A DNA stretch of 25,856 nt, taken from the NCBI GenBank assembly GCA_905370345.1, contig CAJPKE010000009.1:1-25856 (forward strand). The letters run 5' to 3'. The translations under genes and the position numbers were made by a program. Shown in pieces: positions 22,109-25,856 of the stretch. This DNA is from Candidatus Saccharibacteria bacterium UBA6209. GTDB lineage: Bacteria; Patescibacteriota; Saccharimonadia; Saccharimonadales; Saccharimonadaceae. Numbering within the stretch: the stretch's first letter is position 1; each line of letters starts with the position of its first letter. The notes beneath the pieces were generated by a model, which ran no database searches, was not told where the DNA came from, and saw only the letters and a program-made list of their open reading frames with translations.

Positions 22109-23347
22109 CTATTTTATCAGCAAAAAGTACGAAACAGCGCCGCCAGCCATACCAATTGCCAAAAATAGAACAATAAGCAACGCTATTAATAATCCGGATT
22201 TTTTCTTTTCTTTGTCGGCTGAAGGTTTGACTTCTGTGGATACAGCAGCAAACATCGGTGCCGGCTCAGAATCCATAGTTTCTTTTTCGGATAATTCGGA
22301 AGGCTCCATCAAAGAGCTGTCAATGTCAGTGGACATTTTATCGTCTGAATCTTCAGGAACGCCAGCCTCCTCAATTGCTATAATTTCTGGGCTCAAATCC
22401 ATTGGTGAGTCGGATGTATCACCCAAAGAATTTTCGTTCATGCTGTAATTAGATAAATTGGTATTATATTGATGTTCCAATTTTATATCCTCAGAATCAG
22501 CAGACACAGACGTATCTTCATCACTATTCATCTCAGAACTAGTCATAGTTTGGTTAACAGAACCAAGCGGTCGCTTCTCCACTTCAACATTAGCAATAAA
22601 CGGAGACTCCAGCGGCGTAGTCATCGGTGTAGTAGGAGCTTCGCTATTACTTACGGCTAACGATTGAGCTATCTTATCAGTCAACGACAACTCCTCAGCG
22701 GGCGCATCTTCAATCTCCGCGAAAGTAGATTCATTGTGTACGTCTTTAAGATCAGGGGTGTCACTAAGATTATCTGATTGAGCAACTATATCAGACATTT
22801 CTTTCCTTGCCGCAGGATGCCTATTATTTATGCTAATCACGTCCACCAAATCAGGTGAGGGCTGAATCGTCGTGCCAGTTCGGGATGGAGCGGGAGCAGC
22901 AGGTTTTTGGATAGTACTGACAGATGAAGGTCTAACAACATCCATGAAACGACCAGTCGAGCGTCTCGCAACTACCGGCGTAGCCTTGACTTCGCTAGCA
23001 GCCACACCAGGAGCTCTATTAGCTATTGAATCGTTAGCAACTTTCTCGTTCGTAGGATTATCAACCTCTTTAGGAATCGTATTGTCGCTAGAAGGCTCTT
23101 TTTTTGCTTCAGGCTGAGAGATTGACGATAAAGAAGTAGAAGTAACAGACGAAGGCGTAAATGGAGTTACCGGAGGTGCAAAGCTAGTACCAATAGAGTT
23201 CTCTGATACAGGTTTTTCCCCTACAGGCACAGACGCAGAAATCTCGCTATTATTTTCATTAGCCACCACTGGAGCTTCCTTTTCTCGCTGCTTATCCATA
23301 AGAGAGCTTACCGCTCTATCCAACTCATCAAAATCAATATCTGTCAT
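22109..23347 (-). CDS. Low-complexity acidic protein with C-terminal membrane anchor
   Basis: No family recognised. Of 412 residues, about 1-375 are rich in Ser, Glu, Asp, Pro, Thr and Val with no clear fold, apart from a helical start (DIDFDELDRAVSSLMDKQRE) and short basic patches near 125-140 and 185. A KKKSG signal precedes one hydrophobic C-terminal segment (about 386-410), so it is probably tail-anchored with a long disordered cytoplasmic region. The alternative is a reversed topology. The ATG has AGGGGG very close upstream (three bases). It lies in line with pyk-pgk-tpiA and just before uvrD, so it is probably co-transcribed with glycolytic genes. I see no reason from sequence to link it to metabolism. 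Confidence 0.75.
   Translation of the reverse strand: MTDIDFDELDRAVSSLMDKQREKEAPVVANENNSEISASVPVGEKPVSENSIGTSFAPPVTPFTPSSVTSTSLSSISQPEAKKEPSSDNTIPKEVDNPTNEKVANDSIANRAPGVAASEVKATPVVARRSTGRFMDVVRPSSVSTIQKPAAPAPSRTGTTIQPSPDLVDVISINNRHPAARKEMSDIVAQSDNLSDTPDLKDVHNESTFAEIEDAPAEELSLTDKIAQSLAVSNSEAPTTPMTTPLESPFIANVEVEKRPLGSVNQTMTSSEMNSDEDTSVSADSEDIKLEHQYNTNLSNYSMNENSLGDTSDSPMDLSPEIIAIEEAGVPEDSDDKMSTDIDSSLMEPSELSEKETMDSEPAPMFAAVSTEVKPSADKEKKKSGLLIALLIVLFLAIGMAGGAVSYFLLIK
22111..22119 (-). promoter_or_regulatory. Extended -10 promoter of uvrD, leaderless start
   Basis: TGA-TAAAAT on the minus strand, six bases (AGATAT), ATG at 22104. The hexamer overlaps the TAG stop of the upstream gene. Because the genes nearly touch, coupled translation from the upstream mRNA is an alternative. 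Confidence 0.55.
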
Positions 23348-23361
23348 ATGCCCCCTATTTT

Positions 23362-24120
23362 TTAACCTTTATGTGCTTTCGAGATTATCTCCTTAAATTG
23401 ATATGCATCCAAACTGGCTGCCCCAACCAATAAACCATCAAGTTCATCAATTGCTAAATAATCTGCGGCGTTTATTGACGTAATACTTCCACCATAGATA
23501 ACTCGAACTGATTCCGCCGCTTTTTTACCGTACAAATGAGAAATATGTCGTCGAATCATCTGTGTAGCTTTTTTCACATCAGACGCTTTGGCGCTGTCGC
23601 CAGTACCGATCGCCCAAACTGGCTCATATGCAATAACTACTTCATCCAGCTCGTCCGCCGTCACATTAGCCAGACCGCTAGTTAATTGATCAGCCAGAAC
23701 ATCCTTCGTTTCGCCAAGAGTCTTCTCTTGAATCGTTTCACCAACACACAGAATCGGATGAATACGATTTCGAATTGCCGCTTGAACTTTCAGTCGAATA
23801 TCTTTTTCGCTTTCAATGAAAATATAGCGACGTTCCGAATGTCCAATTATCACATAATCAGCAATTCCACGAAGATGCGCCGCTGGAATTTCCCCCGTGT
23901 ACGCCCCCGAATCTCGCCAATAGCAATTCTGGGCCGCCAACTTAGCGATTCGACGATTAATTTGTAAACTCAAACTCTGCAGCGTCAGAATAGTAGGCGC
24001 CAGCACCACTTCAACATCTCTATGCGACGGCAGCGTGTTCATCAGCTTATGCAAATATAAGCTAGCCTCCTGCATATTGAAGTTCATTTTCCAGTTACCA
24101 ATGATTAACTTTTTTCTCAT
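23362..24120 (-). CDS. tpiA: Triosephosphate isomerase
   Basis: It interconverts dihydroxyacetone phosphate and glyceraldehyde 3-phosphate. The active site is complete: N9 and K11 in GNWKMNFN, H94 in IIGHSERR, and E166 in AYEPVWAIGTG with its mobile loop. The phosphate-binding YGGSI (209-213) and GLLVGAASLD near the C-terminus are present. 252 residues is a normal length. The ATG has AAGGAT about eight bases upstream, and the gene starts 24 bases after pgk, so the two are co-transcribed. The order pyk-pgk-tpiA places three lower- and mid-glycolysis steps together, without gapA between them. Confidence 0.97.
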   Translation of the reverse strand: MRKKLIIGNWKMNFNMQEASLYLHKLMNTLPSHRDVEVVLAPTILTLQSLSLQINRRIAKLAAQNCYWRDSGAYTGEIPAAHLRGIADYVIIGHSERRYIFIESEKDIRLKVQAAIRNRIHPILCVGETIQEKTLGETKDVLADQLTSGLANVTADELDEVVIAYEPVWAIGTGDSAKASDVKKATQMIRRHISHLYGKKAAESVRVIYGGSITSINAADYLAIDELDGLLVGAASLDAYQFKEIISKAHKG

Positions 24121-24144
24121 GAGATAATCCTTATGCTTAGTTTA

Positions 24145-25383
24145 TCACCTCAAGCCGTATGCGTCTAGTAAACTTTCAATTCCAGGCAATTTTTTACCAG
24201 CCATCAAGGCCATACTAGCTCCGCCACCAGTGGAAACATGGGTAAAATTGGCGCCGTCATGTCCGTCCCATTTCAATATAAAATCAGCCGTATCTCCGCC
24301 GCCGACTATTGAAACTACTCCTTCATTCTGGGCAATAGCTAGCGCCACTCGTGCTGAACCGATTGCAAAATTATCAATTTCAGCATAGCCCAGCGGACCA
24401 TTCCAAATAATCATCTTCGCGCCGGCCAGTATTTTCGTGAATTTCTCAATTGTCCGACTTCCAATATCCAGCGCCATATCTGAGTTCTTTATTTTATCAA
24501 TATTAACTTCTTGACGAGGAGAATCTTTAGAAATCTCTGGCGCAACCGCCACATCAATCGGCAACACCAAAAAATCGTCAACATTCTCTACGCCAACCTT
24601 AGCCGCTGCCAAATCATAAATTTCCGCGACAACCTTTTCCATTCCTGGCTCAAACACGCTCTTGCCGACATTAAATCCACGGCAATGTAAAAACGTGTTT
24701 GACATGGCGCCGCCAATTAAAATCCGATCCGCCTTTTCAATCAGACGCTTAATCAGTAATATTTTATCGCTAACTTTCGCGCCGCCAATAACCGCAACCA
24801 ACGGACGTTTTGGCTTATTCATCGCCTCGGTGATAGTTACATATTCTTTTTCTAATAGTAATCCCGCTAGCCCTGGAACACACAATGTAATCGCATGAGT
24901 GCTGGCGTGCGCCCTGTGTGCGACCGCAAATCCGTCCTGCACAAAATAATCTGCTCGGACAGCGCGTTGAATCGACTTGGCAAATGTTAAATCATCAGCC
25001 TCCTCCTCGTCATAAAAGCGTAAATTCTCCAACATAAGAATACTGCCTCGTGGCGCGCGGCGAACGGCTTGATGAACAGCTTCGCCCACACAATCGTCCA
25101 GCAATTCTACCGGACGGCTCAGTAACTTGGATAAGTGATCTGCGACGACTTTCAGGCTAAACTTAAGATCCTTACCTTTTGGTCGCCCCAGATGAGACAT
25201 GATAACAATCTTGCAATTCTGCTCCAGCAAATATCGGAGCGTGGGCAGCGAAGCGCGAATTCTTAGATCGTCAGAAATCTGACCACGCTTTGTTAGTGGC
25301 ACATTATAATCTGCTCGCAGAAGAATAGTTTTTCCACGTAGATCAACATCGCGAATTGTTTGCTTCGGAAATTTTCTGCCCAC
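24145..25383 (-). CDS. pgk: Phosphoglycerate kinase
   Basis: It makes ATP from 1,3-bisphosphoglycerate. LLRADYNVPL (21-30) and SHLGRPKG (63-70) form the N-domain substrate site. LMLENLRFY, AVIGGAKVSDKI and IWNGPLGYAE follow in family order, and GGGDTADF with the C-terminal FTHVSTGGGAS gives the nucleotide-domain signature. 412 residues is typical. The start is GTG at 25383, chosen because TAAGGAG, which includes the pyk stop codon, lies eight to nine bases upstream. No ATG lies in a comparable position. Its product and substrate link it to the neighbouring pyk and tpiA in one operon. Confidence 0.97.
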   Translation of the reverse strand: MGRKFPKQTIRDVDLRGKTILLRADYNVPLTKRGQISDDLRIRASLPTLRYLLEQNCKIVIMSHLGRPKGKDLKFSLKVVADHLSKLLSRPVELLDDCVGEAVHQAVRRAPRGSILMLENLRFYDEEEADDLTFAKSIQRAVRADYFVQDGFAVAHRAHASTHAITLCVPGLAGLLLEKEYVTITEAMNKPKRPLVAVIGGAKVSDKILLIKRLIEKADRILIGGAMSNTFLHCRGFNVGKSVFEPGMEKVVAEIYDLAAAKVGVENVDDFLVLPIDVAVAPEISKDSPRQEVNIDKIKNSDMALDIGSRTIEKFTKILAGAKMIIWNGPLGYAEIDNFAIGSARVALAIAQNEGVVSIVGGGDTADFILKWDGHDGANFTHVSTGGGASMALMAGKKLPGIESLLDAYGLR

Positions 25384-25394
25384 CCAAATTCTCC

Positions 25395-25856
25395 TTATGA
25401 CAATGTCTTGACTTGGATATTGTCAGTTTTACCTGGCTCTGGATTGTGGCCACTAACAAGCACAACAGTAACTGGGTCTGCGCCGAAATAGCCTTCCTGT
25501 TTCAATTCGTCAGCTAGCTTAGTTGCTGCATTTGAGTCGTTTGGTCGAACATATGGACTAGAAGCGTACCTTAGCGCCAATTTTTGCGCAGTCTTCACAT
25601 CTTCGGTCACACAAACAATTGGTAGGTTCGGACGATATGCAGCAACGTTAATTGCAGTAGCGCCAGTGTGTGTTTCCGCAATAATAGCTCGAGCCTTAAT
25701 TCTCTTTGCCAATTGAGCTGCCGTGTAGCTTAAAATCGCGTCAGTTTTTTCACGCATTTCAGCCTTTTCTACCAACATTACTTCACTGTGTTCTTGAGTG
25801 TAGATAATAGTCTTACGCATTGCGCGAACGGTTTCAACAGGATATTTACCATTAGC
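25395..25856 (-). CDS. pyk: Pyruvate kinase, C-terminal part only (cut by window end)
   Basis: The reading frame is open to the window edge, so only the last 153 residues are visible. They begin ANGKYPVETVRAMRKTI, the segment that in pyruvate kinases joins the barrel to the C-terminal domain. AILSYTAAQLAKRI, IIAETHTGATAINVAAYRP and a closing TVVLVSGHNPEPGKTDNIQV correspond to the C-terminal allosteric domain. An ATG at 25820 is internal and not the start. The enzyme makes pyruvate and ATP from phosphoenolpyruvate. It lies 11 bases upstream of pgk, and the pgk Shine-Dalgarno overlaps its stop. Whether the allosteric residues are kept cannot be judged from this fragment. Confidence 0.93.
   Translation of the reverse strand, partial: ANGKYPVETVRAMRKTIIYTQEHSEVMLVEKAEMREKTDAILSYTAAQLAKRIKARAIIAETHTGATAINVAAYRPNLPIVCVTEDVKTAQKLALRYASSPYVRPNDSNAATKLADELKQEGYFGADPVTVVLVSGHNPEPGKTDNIQVKTLS

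Noticed and set aside
25395..25820. A separate 141-aa gene starting at the ATG at 25820
   Set aside because: The frame continues to the window edge with typical pyruvate kinase sequence, so this is the C-terminal part of a longer gene.
1..25856. Alternative genetic code (UGA as sense, as in Gracilibacteria and SR1)
   Set aside because: TGA ends several genes exactly where families should end (desulfurase, mnmA, tatD), and no in-frame TGA interrupts conserved proteins.
1..25856. CRISPR arrays, insertion sequences, prophage, tRNA or rRNA genes
   Set aside because: No regularly spaced repeats, transposase or integrase motifs, or tRNA-like cloverleafs were seen, and intergenic spaces are mostly under 80 bases.

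Overview
The window reads as a compact chromosomal stretch from a candidate-phyla-radiation bacterium, most likely Candidatus Saccharibacteria (TM7). This is inferred from the kinds of proteins seen: a short alanyl-tRNA synthetase without the C-Ala domain, LysM/CHAP and DUF348/G5 wall enzymes, a baseplate-J-like bitopic protein beside an FtsA-like ATPase, and a very small gene complement per function. No database search was possible. All genes supported here lie on the minus strand, the genetic code is standard (TGA is used as stop), and there is no sign of insertion sequences, prophage, CRISPR, tRNA or rRNA genes. The region is core chromosome, not an accessory island.

Reading in the direction of transcription, from high to low coordinates: (1) 25856-20002 is a lower-glycolysis run, pyk (cut by the window edge), pgk and tpiA, then a low-complexity C-terminally anchored membrane protein and a UvrD/PcrA helicase. 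(2) 19966-13742 holds two paralogous DUF348/G5 wall proteins, one with an RpfB-like muralytic C-terminus and one with a YabE-like 3D C-terminus, then rsmA, metG, tatD and two small unknown genes. This gathers the genes of the classical metS-tatD-yabE/rpfB-ksgA neighbourhood of Bacillus and Mycobacterium. (3) 13729-10930 is a translationally coupled cysteine desulfurase, DUF218 protein and mnmA set, which fits sulfur delivery to tRNA U34. (4) rpsP and alaS follow as separate units. (5) 8499-4138 encodes an FtsA/PilM-like ATPase, a large single-pass protein of unknown function, RuvX and the glycan-strand lyase MltG. (6) 3948-2764 is a LysM-CHAP peptidoglycan hydrolase preceded by the only long leader in the window. 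(7) obg and an SbcB-type exonuclease I (cut by the window start) close the segment.

The most distinctive signal is in expression. For seven transcription units (sbcB, obg, ftsA-like, alaS, the desulfurase, metG, uvrD) a strong -10 box ends only 6 to 9 bases before the start codon, so the mRNAs should be leaderless or nearly so. Most of these promoters are of the extended -10 type (TGN before the hexamer) with no good -35. The two promoters without TGN have a recognisable -35 at 17 bp. Genes inside operons instead often have Shine-Dalgarno sequences or 4-base ATGA/GTGA overlaps. Two intrinsic terminators run directly into the next gene's leaderless promoter. Against this background the long, foldable leader of the LysM-CHAP gene, with a possible ATT start, stands out as a candidate regulatory element.
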